Below, piece by piece: positions 30,693-40,166 of a DNA stretch of 64,000 nucleotides; position 1 is the stretch's first letter, and the number at the start of each line of letters is the position of its first letter. The stretch is from Pseudomonadota bacterium (lineage in GTDB: Bacteria; Pseudomonadota; Gammaproteobacteria; Halothiobacillales; Halothiobacillaceae), in contig JAJYPA010000004.1 in assembly GCA_021795795.1 (NCBI GenBank), forward strand, positions 16,267 through 80,266, written 5' to 3'. The notes under the pieces are model-generated. The model was not told the origin of the DNA, searched no databases, and saw only the letters and a list, made by a program, of their open reading frames with translations. The position numbers and the translations under genes are program-made.

Positions 30693-32060
30693 ATGAGCAC
30701 AGCATTCGATCTGATTGTATTAGGTGGTGGTTCCGGCGGTTTGGCCGTGGCCGAGCGCGCGGTGCAATACGGCCAGCGTGTCGCCGTGATCGAACCGGCG
30801 CATTTGGGTGGCACCTGCGTGAATTTGGGTTGTGTGCCGAAAAAAGTCATGTGGTATGCCGCCAACATGGCGCATGCGCGGCATGAAGCGGAAGGCTGGG
30901 GTTTCCCTGCCGTGCACGATCAGATCGATTTCGGCAAGCTTGTCGCCGGGCGCAATCAGTTTGTGAACAACATCCGCAGCTACTGGGGCGGATACGCACA
31001 GGAATTGGGTATCACTGTCATTCAGGGCAAGGGCGTGCTGACCTCGGCGACCACCGTGGCCGTGAACGAGCAAATCTACACCGCGTCGCACATTGTGCTT
31101 TCCACGGGCGGTGTGCCCTTTGTGCCGCCGGTGCTGGGCAAGGAGCTGGGCATTACTTCAGACGGTTTTTTTGAACTGACCGAGCTGCCACCGCGCGTGG
31201 CCGTGATCGGTGGCGGGTATATCGGCGTCGAGTTGGCTGGCGTTTTGCGTTCGTTCGGCAGTGAGGTGACGTTGCTGGATATGCTCGAATCGGTGATCGC
31301 GCCGTTCGATGAGATGGTTCGCGAAGTTGCTACCGAGAATTTGCATCATCTGGGCGTAGTTTTGAAATTGCCTTTCCGGGTTAAGGCGCTCACGCAGACC
31401 GGGGTGGGCAAGTTCATCGAGTCGTCAGATGGTGAAAAACTCGGGCCCTTCGATGAAATCATCTGGGCCGTGGGCCGTGCACCGAACACACGTGCGTTGG
31501 GGCTTGAAGCAGCCGGCGTGACCGTGCAGCAAAACGGCATCATCCCGACCGACGACTACCAGAACACCAATGTGCCCGGTATTTATGCCATTGGCGACAT
31601 CACCGGGCGGGCACCGCTGACACCGGTTGCCATCGCGGCGGGTCGGCAACTGGCCGAGCGGCTCTTCAACGGAAAAACGCAGGCCAGGCTCGATTACAAC
31701 AACATCCCTACGGTCGTTTTTGCTCATCCACCGATTGGTACCGTTGGCCTGACCGAGGAGGCCGCGCGCAAAGAATTCGGCGATGAGGCGGTGACCATCT
31801 ATGAGACCCGCTTCACGCCCATGCGTTATGCCTTGTCCGCGCAAGGCTTCAAAACGGCGATGAAACTGGTTTGTGTGGGTAAGGAACAGCGTGTTGTCGG
31901 CCTGCATCTGGTCGGTGATGGTGTCGACGAAATGCTGCAAGGCTTTGCCGTCGCTGTGAAAGCCGGGCTGACCAAAGCCCAATTCGATGCCACAGTCGCC
32001 ATTCATCCCACCTCTTCAGAGGAACTGGTGACGATGAAAACACCGCGAGATTCCGCATGA
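30693..32060 (+). CDS. gor: Glutathione-disulfide reductase
   Basis: A 455-residue FAD enzyme that reduces GSSG with NADPH. The FAD site is [17 protein letters not shown] (residues 8-24). The redox pair is C42/C47 in [13 protein letters not shown], and the NADPH fold is [17 protein letters not shown]. The C-terminal catalytic His/Glu motif is [11 protein letters not shown]. Length and motifs fit glutathione reductase of the gammaproteobacterial type rather than mercuric or dihydrolipoamide dehydrogenases. It acts with the peroxiredoxin-glutaredoxin encoded 255 bp upstream. Confidence 0.93.
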   Translation: MSTAFDLIVLGGGSGGLAVAERAVQYGQRVAVIEPAHLGGTCVNLGCVPKKVMWYAANMAHARHEAEGWGFPAVHDQIDFGKLVAGRNQFVNNIRSYWGGYAQELGITVIQGKGVLTSATTVAVNEQIYTASHIVLSTGGVPFVPPVLGKELGITSDGFFELTELPPRVAVIGGGYIGVELAGVLRSFGSEVTLLDMLESVIAPFDEMVREVATENLHHLGVVLKLPFRVKALTQTGVGKFIESSDGEKLGPFDEIIWAVGRAPNTRALGLEAAGVTVQQNGIIPTDDYQNTNVPGIYAIGDITGRAPLTPVAIAAGRQLAERLFNGKTQARLDYNNIPTVVFAHPPIGTVGLTEEAARKEFGDEAVTIYETRFTPMRYALSAQGFKTAMKLVCVGKEQRVVGLHLVGDGVDEMLQGFAVAVKAGLTKAQFDATVAIHPTSSEELVTMKTPRDSA

Positions 32061-32082
32061 TCGCGACCGGCTGGGGCTGCTG

Positions 32083-33003
32083 ATGTTTCTGGAAATCCGC
32101 CACCTGCGCACCATCCGCGCGGTGGCTGAGAGTGATTCTTTGGCGCTGGCGGCCGAGCAGCTGCATCTGACGCAGTCTGCGTTGTCGCATCAGATTCGCG
32201 CGATTGAGGATTATTACGGATTGACGCTGTTTTCCCGCCGCTCGCGGCCCATGCAGCCTACACCGGCCGGTCGTCGTTTCTTGCAGGCGGCGACGCAATT
32301 ACTGCCACTGATGGACGAACTCGATCGCGATCTGCGTCAGTTGGCGGGTGGGGATACGGGGCGGCTGTTTATTGCGCTGGAATGCCACTCCTGCTTTTCA
32401 TGGCTTCTGCCGACCCTGAATGCCTACCGCGAACAGTGGCCGAATATCGATACGGATTTATCGCTGTCTCATAGCTTCGATGCACTCGATGCGCTCAAAC
32501 GCGGTCTCGTGGATGTCGTAGTCAGCTCTGATCCTGTCGATGATCCGGAAATCAGTTTTGTTCCCCTGTTTCACTATGAAGTCGTGCTTGCACTCTCACC
32601 GCAGCACCCTCTGGTCGCAGAAAAAGTCATTACACCGCAAATGCTGGCTTCTCAAACGGTGATTACCTATCCCGTGAATCGAAACAGGCTGGACATTTTT
32701 TCCCGCTTTTTAACGCCTGCTGGCATTGAACCGGCGGCAACGCGAAGCTCGGAGCTGACCGTGATGATTGCCCAATGGGTTGCCAGTAACCGGGGGGTGT
32801 CCGCATTGCCTGCCTGGGCCATCGTCGATGAACTCGTGCAAGGCAGCATCGTGGCGCGCCCATTGGGCGAGGACGGTATCCATGCGACGCTTTATCTTGC
32901 TTTGCGTCGGCAAGAGTGTGATCAGGCCTATGTGGTGGCCTTCATTGAAACGGCGCGTGCGGCGGCACTGAAGACGCTCAAAGATATTCGGCTCGCGTCC
33001 TGA
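32083..33003 (+). CDS. metR: LysR-family regulator, MetR-like
   Basis: A 306-residue LysR-type regulator. The winged helix-turn-helix is residues 1-65 (LRTIRAVAESDSLALAAEQLHLTQSALSHQI). The effector domain opens LFIALECHSCFSWLLPTLNAYR, matching the MetR signature ECHxCFxWLxP, and continues VDVVVSSDPVDDPEISFVPLFHYEVVLAL. MetR controls methionine synthesis genes with homocysteine as co-effector. It lies 22 bp downstream of gor and may be co-transcribed. No met gene is nearby, so its targets are elsewhere. Confidence 0.85.
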   Translation: MFLEIRHLRTIRAVAESDSLALAAEQLHLTQSALSHQIRAIEDYYGLTLFSRRSRPMQPTPAGRRFLQAATQLLPLMDELDRDLRQLAGGDTGRLFIALECHSCFSWLLPTLNAYREQWPNIDTDLSLSHSFDALDALKRGLVDVVVSSDPVDDPEISFVPLFHYEVVLALSPQHPLVAEKVITPQMLASQTVITYPVNRNRLDIFSRFLTPAGIEPAATRSSELTVMIAQWVASNRGVSALPAWAIVDELVQGSIVARPLGEDGIHATLYLALRRQECDQAYVVAFIETARAAALKTLKDIRLAS

Positions 33004-33032
33004 TCCACCCGCGCGTCGAGCCTAGTTGAGGC

Positions 33033-35654
33033 TCACAAAGCGGTGTCCGTCTCTGTCGTTGGTTCATCGACTGCGGGGCTGAGTTCGGCCAGCGGCATCT
33101 CCTGTGCGAATAACGGCCCCTGAACCCAGGAAATACCAGCCGCCCGCACGGCAGAGAGTTGTTCGGCTGTTTCAATTTCCTGCGCAATGATGGTGACGGA
33201 CAACGCTCGCGCGAGACCCAGCAGGCTGTCGATAAACGCGCGATCCCTGGCGATCTGGCTGCGATTGGTTAGCCAATCGGCATTGATCTTCACATAATCA
33301 ACGGTGTGACGACGCAGGTGCTGGAAAACCCAGTGGCCCGGTGTTGTCTGGTCAATCGCGAATTTGAAGTCAAAACCGTGCAGTTCCTCGATGAACCGAT
33401 CGAACAGGTTCAGGTCGGCCAGCGATTCGCGCTCGTTCAACTCGAACACGAGCCGATCGCGCGCCATACCGGTGGCGTCCATCAGTCTTGCGATGTCTGG
33501 AAGGAAAGATTTCGCGTGTACGGTCCGGGGTGAAATATTTACGAAGATCAGGCCGTTGCAATGTGTGGCGACTTGCGGGCAAATGAGTTCTGTCATCAGT
33601 TGGCGGTCGAAGGTTTCGGCTTGCCCGCGTCGCCTGACCATACCGAGAAAATCTCGAGCCATGACCCAGCAATCGCCGATATTCAGTTGTGCCAGCACTT
33701 CCATACCAACCCGTTCGAGCAGCAGGTTTTCCAGAGGTTCGACCACGGCATCCCCAATGGCGAAAATGGGTTGGAACAAAATCCGTGGCGGCTGTTCTTC
33801 GGTGAGCGCTTCGAGAATATCCTGATCCTCAAAGGGCTTATCGTGCAGATCGGCCAATGGCTCTTCGGGATTGGGGAGTGCGAACTGATTCTTGCCCGCG
33901 AGTTTGGCCCGATACATCTGTGCGTCCGCGATGGAGAACAGGCCGCGAGCCGAGTCGGTGGGGCCGATGGCGATACCGATGGACAATGAAACCCCGACCG
34001 TATGTCCATCCAGTGTTTTCATCGACAAATTTCGTATTCGGGCCAGCAGCCGGTCGGCCACCATGATGCATTCCTTCTCTTCTGCCTCGGGCAGAATGGC
34101 TGTGAACTCGTCGCCGCCATAGCGGGCAAGTGTATCGCCCGTACGCAGGCCTTCGTTCAGGCATTCGGATACCTTACACAAAAAGGTGTCACCAAAGGTG
34201 TGGCCGAAGCTGTCGTTGATGCCCTTGAAGTCATCGATATCAATGACAAACAAGCCGAACGAGTAGCCATGCCGCTGCGCGCGATCCATTTCATAATCCA
34301 GTAGCGACCAGAACATGCGCTGGTTATACATCTGTGTCAGCGGGTCGCGCGTGGCGTAAAACTCCAGATCCTCGGTGTGCTTTTCAATGGCGCGTACCGA
34401 ACCCACCACGTTTAGCATGGTGGAGAGGATTGACTCGATCAAGAGGCGTTCAACCTGTGACTGGTTTTGGGTGTTAGGCAGAATGAGACCAACCAGACCG
34501 TGGATGGACGGGTTGTCCATGGTGATTTCTTTGGTGCGCAGATCTAGCTGTCGGGCGTTGTCGAGGGGGGGTCTGCCGGATGGGTCGAGGCTGTGTTGCC
34601 GGGGAACAAAATCGGTGGCAACCTGCCCCAGCGTTTCCCCTACGATTCGCTGGACGCGCTGGCTCATGGTTGCGGCGACCGTTTCATTAATGGCATCGAA
34701 CCAGAACAACTCCACATTGGCGGGCCGATCGCCGACCGCAAAGGCGGTGAATACGCCATGCACGGTTTGTACGGTGTTGATTTCCTTGAGCAGGTCGCGC
34801 ACGTAGCGTCGCCAGTCGCGCACGACATCCGAGGTAATGACAAACCGCTCGAGCAGGCGGATTTCGAACTCAAGCAAATCCCGATCTACTGCCAGATGAC
34901 GTACCTTATCAGTCAGGCCATCAACTTCGATCAGCACGTCATCCAGTTCGGAAAAGCCGGTCTTTGCGTCGCTGAAGCGCATTTGAGCCAAGTCTTCTAC
35001 CCGCTCCAGACGGCTGATGGTGTTCTTGAGTCTGGCGATTGAGCGGCCCATGCGTCGCCCGAGCAATAGAGCGATCATCAGGGCGGCCAGCAGGGGGATT
35101 GGCATGATAATCAGCAGCTTGTTGACGAGCTCGTCATGTGCCTTAGATGTAACTTGAGCGACTGATTGCGTGATCGAAAGTACACCCAGCACATTGCCCA
35201 CCTTGGCGTTGGTGTGGCACCTTATGCACTGCGCTTCGGCGATCAGGGGGCGGTCATACCGAATCGTCCCATCGTGCATTTGTGTCTGGGTTTTGCCTGT
35301 GGCAAAGGCAGATAGCACCAGGGCGTCTGCATCGGGCTGTTCAATCGGGCCAAAGAGCGTGATCACCTTGCTGCCGCGGTATAGTTCGATGCGGGTACTA
35401 GAATCGTTGCCTTGTGCGCGGATGGTTTTGAGAAATTCGTCGAGTTGCGCGCGGGACCAGCCCTGTCGCATGATCTGATACATCGCATTGAAGGTGCCGT
35501 CGGCCAGCGAAGCCGACATATCAACGGCAGATTGACGCACCGTGCGTTCGAAAACACCGGTGGTGGCCCAATACATGGCGACGGCGACCAGAACGGAAAC
35601 CGCCAAGGCTGCGCCCACGATCAGCAGCCGAATTGAACGTAACCATCGTCCCAT
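33033..35654 (-). CDS. Heme-binding sensor with GGDEF and degenerate EAL domains
   Basis: An 873-residue membrane c-di-GMP protein. Helix 1 is at residues 9-30 and helix 2 at about 180-199 (LLIIMPIPLLAALMIALLLG). They enclose a periplasmic DUF3365/Tll0287-like domain with a covalent-heme motif CIRCH (C143, C146, H147). A HAMP-like region follows, then a GAF-like segment, a GGDEF domain with intact GGDEF (513-517) and an RxxD inhibitory site (RTGD) five residues before it. The EAL-like end is degenerate: EPL replaces EAL, DQTTPG replaces DDFGTG and VKIN replaces LKID, so phosphodiesterase activity is unlikely. Likely a redox- or gas-sensing diguanylate cyclase. It is a single gene, convergent with metR. 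Confidence 0.88.
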   Translation of the reverse strand: MGRWLRSIRLLIVGAALAVSVLVAVAMYWATTGVFERTVRQSAVDMSASLADGTFNAMYQIMRQGWSRAQLDEFLKTIRAQGNDSSTRIELYRGSKVITLFGPIEQPDADALVLSAFATGKTQTQMHDGTIRYDRPLIAEAQCIRCHTNAKVGNVLGVLSITQSVAQVTSKAHDELVNKLLIIMPIPLLAALMIALLLGRRMGRSIARLKNTISRLERVEDLAQMRFSDAKTGFSELDDVLIEVDGLTDKVRHLAVDRDLLEFEIRLLERFVITSDVVRDWRRYVRDLLKEINTVQTVHGVFTAFAVGDRPANVELFWFDAINETVAATMSQRVQRIVGETLGQVATDFVPRQHSLDPSGRPPLDNARQLDLRTKEITMDNPSIHGLVGLILPNTQNQSQVERLLIESILSTMLNVVGSVRAIEKHTEDLEFYATRDPLTQMYNQRMFWSLLDYEMDRAQRHGYSFGLFVIDIDDFKGINDSFGHTFGDTFLCKVSECLNEGLRTGDTLARYGGDEFTAILPEAEEKECIMVADRLLARIRNLSMKTLDGHTVGVSLSIGIAIGPTDSARGLFSIADAQMYRAKLAGKNQFALPNPEEPLADLHDKPFEDQDILEALTEEQPPRILFQPIFAIGDAVVEPLENLLLERVGMEVLAQLNIGDCWVMARDFLGMVRRRGQAETFDRQLMTELICPQVATHCNGLIFVNISPRTVHAKSFLPDIARLMDATGMARDRLVFELNERESLADLNLFDRFIEELHGFDFKFAIDQTTPGHWVFQHLRRHTVDYVKINADWLTNRSQIARDRAFIDSLLGLARALSVTIIAQEIETAEQLSAVRAAGISWVQGPLFAQEMPLAELSPAVDEPTTETDTAL

Positions 35655-35685
35655 TGATTTCGATTTCCTAAAAAGCTTTGAGCTG

Positions 35686-35995
35686 AGGAACCTCTGATTG
35701 AATCCCTCGTGAGCCGAGTTGCTGATCCAAAAGCCGCAAAACGAGGCAGAGGCCGCAGGTCGTAGTTCACGCTACGATGCCAAGGCCGATAACGAAGTCT
35801 TGCGGCCCATGTTGGATGGATAAGGGGCGGCAACCCGCATGGGACGGGCTTTTGAGGGTGATTCGCTGTGTTGCGCCGCTCACGAATGGAATAACCATTA
35901 ACGCGAAGCTGGCGCAAGCCCGTTTCGCGCCGCGCCTTGCGACTCATCCCTCAAAAGGCCGTCTCGGCCACGAAGGATTCAATCAGAGGTTCCCT
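35686..35995. mobile_element. MITE-like element, family A, copy 2
   Basis: The left end reads GGAACCTCTGATTGAATCC (slightly degraded outer bases). The right end carries the intact complement ending GGTTCCC|TA. The interior repeats the blocks of the copy at 23841-24113 in reverse orientation (AGTTGCTGATCCAAAAGCCG, GTCGTAGTTCACGCTACGAT, GACGGGCTTTTGAGGG). It also contains about 35-40 extra bases around ACGAATGGAATAACCATTAACGC. It fills the gap between the GGDEF gene and engB. Confidence 0.85.
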
Positions 35996-36131
35996 AGACT
36001 TTGTCGTACGATTCGGGTCGTCCGATACAGTGTGGCTGTCCAGTGCCACAATGAAATACTAATGCAATAAGCCAGCCTAAACGAAAACGATTTTTGCGTG
36101 GAATCAGACTTTCTGTGGGGCTATTAAAAAA
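35996..36131. other. Short gap between repeat element and engB end
   Basis: About 135 bp, AT-rich. No gene or clear terminator is recognised. Confidence 0.4.
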
Positions 36132-36824
36132 TCAAGATGTTCCTAACTTGTTGCTGGTGGGCGCATCAGGTGCTGCCGTGTCGGCGGTCGGGTTGTCGCT
36201 TTCTTCCGTGTGTTCGGGGGGGTATGGCAGGCCGCCTGAGCCAAACCATTCGTCCAGAATGGCGCGGGCTTGGGGAACCCCGCTGCCACGCAAGCCGGAA
36301 AAGGGCAGCCAATGAACCGTTGCAAGAGAAGCATCCTTCTTGAGGGCGAAGATGGTTTTGCTTATTTCGTTCTGACTGAGCTTGTCGGCCTTGTTCAGCA
36401 GGCACAGAACCGGCAGTTGACGATCCTGGGCGTATTCGATCATCTGGCGGTCGGTTTCCTTGAGTGGGTGACGAATGTCCATGATGATCACGACACCGGC
36501 CAGTGACTGGCGTTCAGCAAAATAGGCGGCCAGGGCCTCACCCCAGCGTCGCCGCATCGCTTCGGGGACCTTCGCGTAACCGTAGCCGGGTAAGTCCACC
36601 AGTCGGCGGCTTTCGTCACGCAAGCCGAACAGGTTGATCAGCTGGGTTCGCCCAGGCGTGCGGGAGGTTCGTGCCAGAGCTTTTTGCCCGACCAGCGCGT
36701 TCAGCACGGTTGATTTTCCGGCGTTCGAACGTCCGGCAAAAGCCACCTCGGCGCCAAAATCGGCGGTCAGTTCCTTAGGCGACGGGGCGCTTTTGATAAA
36801 ATAAGCGGTTCTAAAATCCATCAT
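36132..36824 (-). CDS. engB: Ribosome biogenesis GTPase EngB (YihA/YsxC)
   Basis: A 230-residue single-domain GTPase for 50S assembly. From MMDFRTAYFIKSAPSPKELTADFGAEVAFAGRSNAGKST it shows G1 GRSNAGKS, G2 TSRTPGRTQLINLF, G3 DLPGYGYAKVP, G4 LLNKADKL and a G5 region. I place the start at 36824, with GGAG about 11 nt upstream; the next codon is also ATG. A Pro/Asp/Ser-rich tail of about 25 residues extends the family end. It is transcribed divergently from the cytochrome c4 gene, a pairing seen in many gammaproteobacteria. Confidence 0.95.
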   Translation of the reverse strand: MMDFRTAYFIKSAPSPKELTADFGAEVAFAGRSNAGKSTVLNALVGQKALARTSRTPGRTQLINLFGLRDESRRLVDLPGYGYAKVPEAMRRRWGEALAAYFAERQSLAGVVIIMDIRHPLKETDRQMIEYAQDRQLPVLCLLNKADKLSQNEISKTIFALKKDASLATVHWLPFSGLRGSGVPQARAILDEWFGSGGLPYPPEHTEESDNPTADTAAPDAPTSNKLGTS

Positions 36825-37117
36825 CACATCGGGCTCCAGACCATGATAGCGCCGCTGCAAAAGTGTCGTGCGGCGCGCTTTGCGGTATAAAAACCGCGTC
36901 TTATGGGGTATTGATCAATCCGAATCACGCCACGGGCTTATCGCTGCTAAACTGCGAAGGTTTCAGTGGGCAAGGTCACTATTGGGTGGCATTGTTTCAC
37001 AGATTGGGTCGAGGCGTGCGCCGCGACGAATTAGCCGTCCAAAGGGTCGGTGTGTGTTCGGGTTCCGATGCCTTGAGGCCGGATATTTTTGCGAATTGAT
37101 TTTAGAGCAGGTGCCCC

Positions 37118-37783
37118 ATGAGTCGATCAGGTTTAAGTTCATCACGTTTGCCCCTCGTGGCGCTTTTGTTTCGCCGTGCCGCATGGCCCTTTGTTCTGGG
37201 TGTCGGCATTGCAGTGACGGGAAGCTCGTCGGCCCTCGCCGGAGGCGATGTGGCAGCCGGTCTTCAGGCCAGCAAAACTTGCGCCGCCTGCCATGGCGCC
37301 GATGGTAACAGCATGGTGCCCACATTCCCCTCCATCGCGGGGCAGCCGGCGGGGTACCTGGCCGAACAATTGCGCGCCTTCCGTGACGGCAAGCGTGTCA
37401 ATGCCTTGATGAGCCTGCAGGCCAAGGACCTGACGGATCAACAAATCGAAGATCTGGGGGCCTATTTCGCCGCGCAGAAGCGGGTGGTGAAAGCGGCATC
37501 GACAGAAGATTCCATTCCCGGCGCACATTTGTGGAAGTTTGGCGGTCATTCCAATACCGTGGCGGCTTGTGCGGCTTGCCATGGTCCGAAGGGGCAGGGC
37601 AATCAGCCTGCAGGATTTCCCGCGTTGCGAGGGTTGACGCCGCAATACATCACAGAATCATTGATGGCGTATCGCAAAGATGAGCGCAAGACTGAACATG
37701 CCGACATCATGGTCAGTATTGCCAGCAAGCTGAGCGACGATGACATTAAAGATGTGGCTCAACATATCGCTACTTTCCACTAA
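37118..37783 (+). CDS. Diheme cytochrome c4
   Basis: A 221-residue periplasmic electron carrier with a signal peptide (hydrophobic PFVLGVGIAVTGSSSALA, cleavage after about residue 41). Two cytochrome c lobes carry CAACH heme sites at C55-H59 and C151-H155, each with a downstream Met ligand candidate (NALMSLQAKDL; ADIMVSIASKL). Cytochrome c4 links the bc1 complex to cbb3 or aa3 oxidases. It is followed by the System II assembly genes resB and ccsB that would mature it, and sits divergent to engB as usual. Confidence 0.93.
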   Translation: MSRSGLSSSRLPLVALLFRRAAWPFVLGVGIAVTGSSSALAGGDVAAGLQASKTCAACHGADGNSMVPTFPSIAGQPAGYLAEQLRAFRDGKRVNALMSLQAKDLTDQQIEDLGAYFAAQKRVVKAASTEDSIPGAHLWKFGGHSNTVAACAACHGPKGQGNQPAGFPALRGLTPQYITESLMAYRKDERKTEHADIMVSIASKLSDDDIKDVAQHIATFH

Positions 37784-37912
37784 TTTTTTTGCTGGGTTGT
37801 ATGCCGGGCCGCTCCTGCCAGTGCCCCCGCAGCCCGGATGCATGTTTTTTTGAATATCCGATGATAGTGCTCGGGAACTTGTGCCCCAATAACCACTCGA
37901 AAAAATCCCATT

Positions 37913-37932
37913 AGATATCCTGAGATATCCTG
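37913..37932 (+). repeat. Tandem 10-bp repeat upstream of resB
   Basis: AGATATCCTG occurs twice in direct tandem in the 207-bp gap between the cytochrome c4 gene and resB, 59 bp before the resB ATG. It could be a direct-repeat operator or chance. Confidence 0.3.
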
Positions 37933-37990
37933 CTCCCGATTGGGGCAACCAAGACCTACGATTACTTACCACATTTTGTAAAGGCTGCGC

Positions 37991-40093
37991 ATGTCCGATA
38001 TTTCCCAATCAGCCGAACTGAACACGCCGAAATCGGCAAGTACCCAGCCGGGTGCCGTACAAGCGCGTTCGCATGGTGTAACCAAACGCCTCCTGTTGTG
38101 GCTTACATCAATGAACCTGGCGGTCACGCTTCTGGTGATTCTGGCGATTGCTTCGGTGATCGGCACGGTACTCAAGCAGAACGAATCCTTCAACAGTTAT
38201 CTCGATGTGTTTGGACCGTTCTGGTTTGCGGTATTCCGTAACCTGTCTCTTTACGATGTCTATTCAGCGACCTGGTTTGTCGCCATCCTGCTGTTTTTGG
38301 TGGCCTCCACATCCTCATGCGTGGCACGCAACGCGCCGGCGTTCCTGCGTGACATCCGCAGCTTTCGCCTCAATGCCCAGGAAAAGTCGCTTCGTGCCTT
38401 CGCGCATAAGGCGGACATGAAATCGACAGCCAAGCCCGAGTCACTGGTTGCGCCCATCCAGGCGCTTCTTGAGCGGGCAGGCTTCAAGAGCCGTGTGAAA
38501 ACCCAGCCGCACGAGATTCTGATTTCCGGGCGCAAAGGAGGGCTAAACCGGATCGGCTATGTGTTGACCCATTTGGGTATCATCGTGATTCTGCTCGGCG
38601 GCCTGCTCGACAGCAAAATGCAGCTCAAGCTCATGGATGTGCTGGGGATGGTCAAGGTGGAAACCGCCAATATTCCCGTCAGCGAAGTCCCGGCTGCCAG
38701 CAAGATTCAGGTCGGTGGTTTGCAGGCGTTTCGTGGCACGGTGAACATCCCCGAACATAAATGGGGTGATGTGGTCTTTATCGGTTTGAAGGACGGGTAC
38801 GTTGTTCAGAATCTGCCCTTTAAGATATTCGTGAACAAATTTGTCATCGAGCATTACGACACCGGCATGCCCAAATCGTATATGTCGAATGTGACCTTGA
38901 CCAACAAGGAAACGGGGCAGGAGATCACCAAGACGATTGAGGTCAATCATCCTCTGCACTATATGGGATACAACATTTTCCAATCGAGCTTTGGCGATGG
39001 CGGTACGAAATTGAACATGGAAGCCTGGCAACTGTCAGGCAAGGCCGGTGTGGCGCAACCCATCGATTCGGCCGTTTTCGACAAGAAACGCTTCGATTTC
39101 AATGGTCAGAGCTATCAGCTCGAATTTACCGATTTTCGGTTGTACAACATCAATCCGGTCACTAATAAGAATGGTGTCGTTCAGCAGAAAAACTATGGTC
39201 CTTCGGTGACCTTCAAACTGCGTAATGCAGCGGGCGAGGCCATCGAGTACCAGAATTACTTACTACCCATTGATTTAAACGGGCATCCGTATTTCCTGAG
39301 TGGCGTGACGCGTAGCATCGGCGGTCAGCAGCAGTTTCTCTACATTCCCGCAGACCAGAAGGGCTCGATTGATACGTTCATGGCCTTTTTGTCGATGCTT
39401 TCGGATCAGGCAAGGGTGCAGCAGATTGCCGCCCAGCTGATTGGTGACGTAAGTTCATCCACAGGGGGCAAGGGGGGCATGACCAACGAGAACCTGACAC
39501 AATCAGCCAGTGCCTCGATCGCAGAATTGGTGCATATCTTCGTGCAGCAGGGCTTCGGCGCAATGAAGACCAAGATCGAATCGGCCCTGGCACAGCGAAA
39601 CCTGAGCCCGGAGGCCAGCAAAAAGGCCGAGCAGGCGTCCATCAGTGTGGTTCGATCTGTACTTGAGCGCGCCTTTTTAGAAACCCTGGCTGCGCAGGAT
39701 GGCAAGCGGGAATTTACCGATCAGGATGCCAAGTTCTTCGATGATGCGATGGATGCCATCTCGGCCTTGCCCGCCTATGGTTCGCCGATTTTCGTGCAAC
39801 CCAAGAGCTTTGAGCAGATTCAGTCCACCGGGCTTGAAGTTTCGCGTGCGCCGGGTGCCATTTGGGTTACCATCGGCTCGGTCATGCTCGTGATTGGGAT
39901 TTTCATGAATTTCTACATCCACTATCGTAGGCAGTGGATCTTGCTCAAACCTGAAGGCGAGGGCACACGCATCCTGCTCGCAGGGTCTGATATTCGTAAA
40001 AACATTGATTTCGACAAGGATTTTGCGGTGTTCCGGAATGAACTTATGGCCGCCACGGAGTCGAAGTCTTCAGAGAGAGAAAATCCGGCCTAG
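37991..40093 (+). CDS. resB: Cytochrome c biogenesis protein ResB (Ccs1)
   Basis: A 700-residue inner-membrane protein of System II cytochrome c maturation, which delivers reduced apocytochrome to the heme ligase. Membrane helices lie at about residues 36-56 (LLLWLTSMNLAVTLLVILAIAS), 82-108 (FRNLSLYDVYSATWFVAILLFLVAS) and 185-200 (IGYVLTHLGIIVILLGGLLDS). A large periplasmic domain follows, with a last helix near 625-645 (IWVTIGSVMLVIGIFMNFYIHY). The TxWFxxxxxLxVxS and MGYNIFQSSFGDGG motifs are typical. The adjacent ccsB gene supports this. Confidence 0.95.
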   Translation: MSDISQSAELNTPKSASTQPGAVQARSHGVTKRLLLWLTSMNLAVTLLVILAIASVIGTVLKQNESFNSYLDVFGPFWFAVFRNLSLYDVYSATWFVAILLFLVASTSSCVARNAPAFLRDIRSFRLNAQEKSLRAFAHKADMKSTAKPESLVAPIQALLERAGFKSRVKTQPHEILISGRKGGLNRIGYVLTHLGIIVILLGGLLDSKMQLKLMDVLGMVKVETANIPVSEVPAASKIQVGGLQAFRGTVNIPEHKWGDVVFIGLKDGYVVQNLPFKIFVNKFVIEHYDTGMPKSYMSNVTLTNKETGQEITKTIEVNHPLHYMGYNIFQSSFGDGGTKLNMEAWQLSGKAGVAQPIDSAVFDKKRFDFNGQSYQLEFTDFRLYNINPVTNKNGVVQQKNYGPSVTFKLRNAAGEAIEYQNYLLPIDLNGHPYFLSGVTRSIGGQQQFLYIPADQKGSIDTFMAFLSMLSDQARVQQIAAQLIGDVSSSTGGKGGMTNENLTQSASASIAELVHIFVQQGFGAMKTKIESALAQRNLSPEASKKAEQASISVVRSVLERAFLETLAAQDGKREFTDQDAKFFDDAMDAISALPAYGSPIFVQPKSFEQIQSTGLEVSRAPGAIWVTIGSVMLVIGIFMNFYIHYRRQWILLKPEGEGTRILLAGSDIRKNIDFDKDFAVFRNELMAATESKSSERENPA

Positions 40094-40166
40094 CACGATG
40101 CCACCACGCCGGTTGAATCAGTAGCCATGAGGCTCGAACCATTGCCGATTTGAGGAGTTACCTGAA

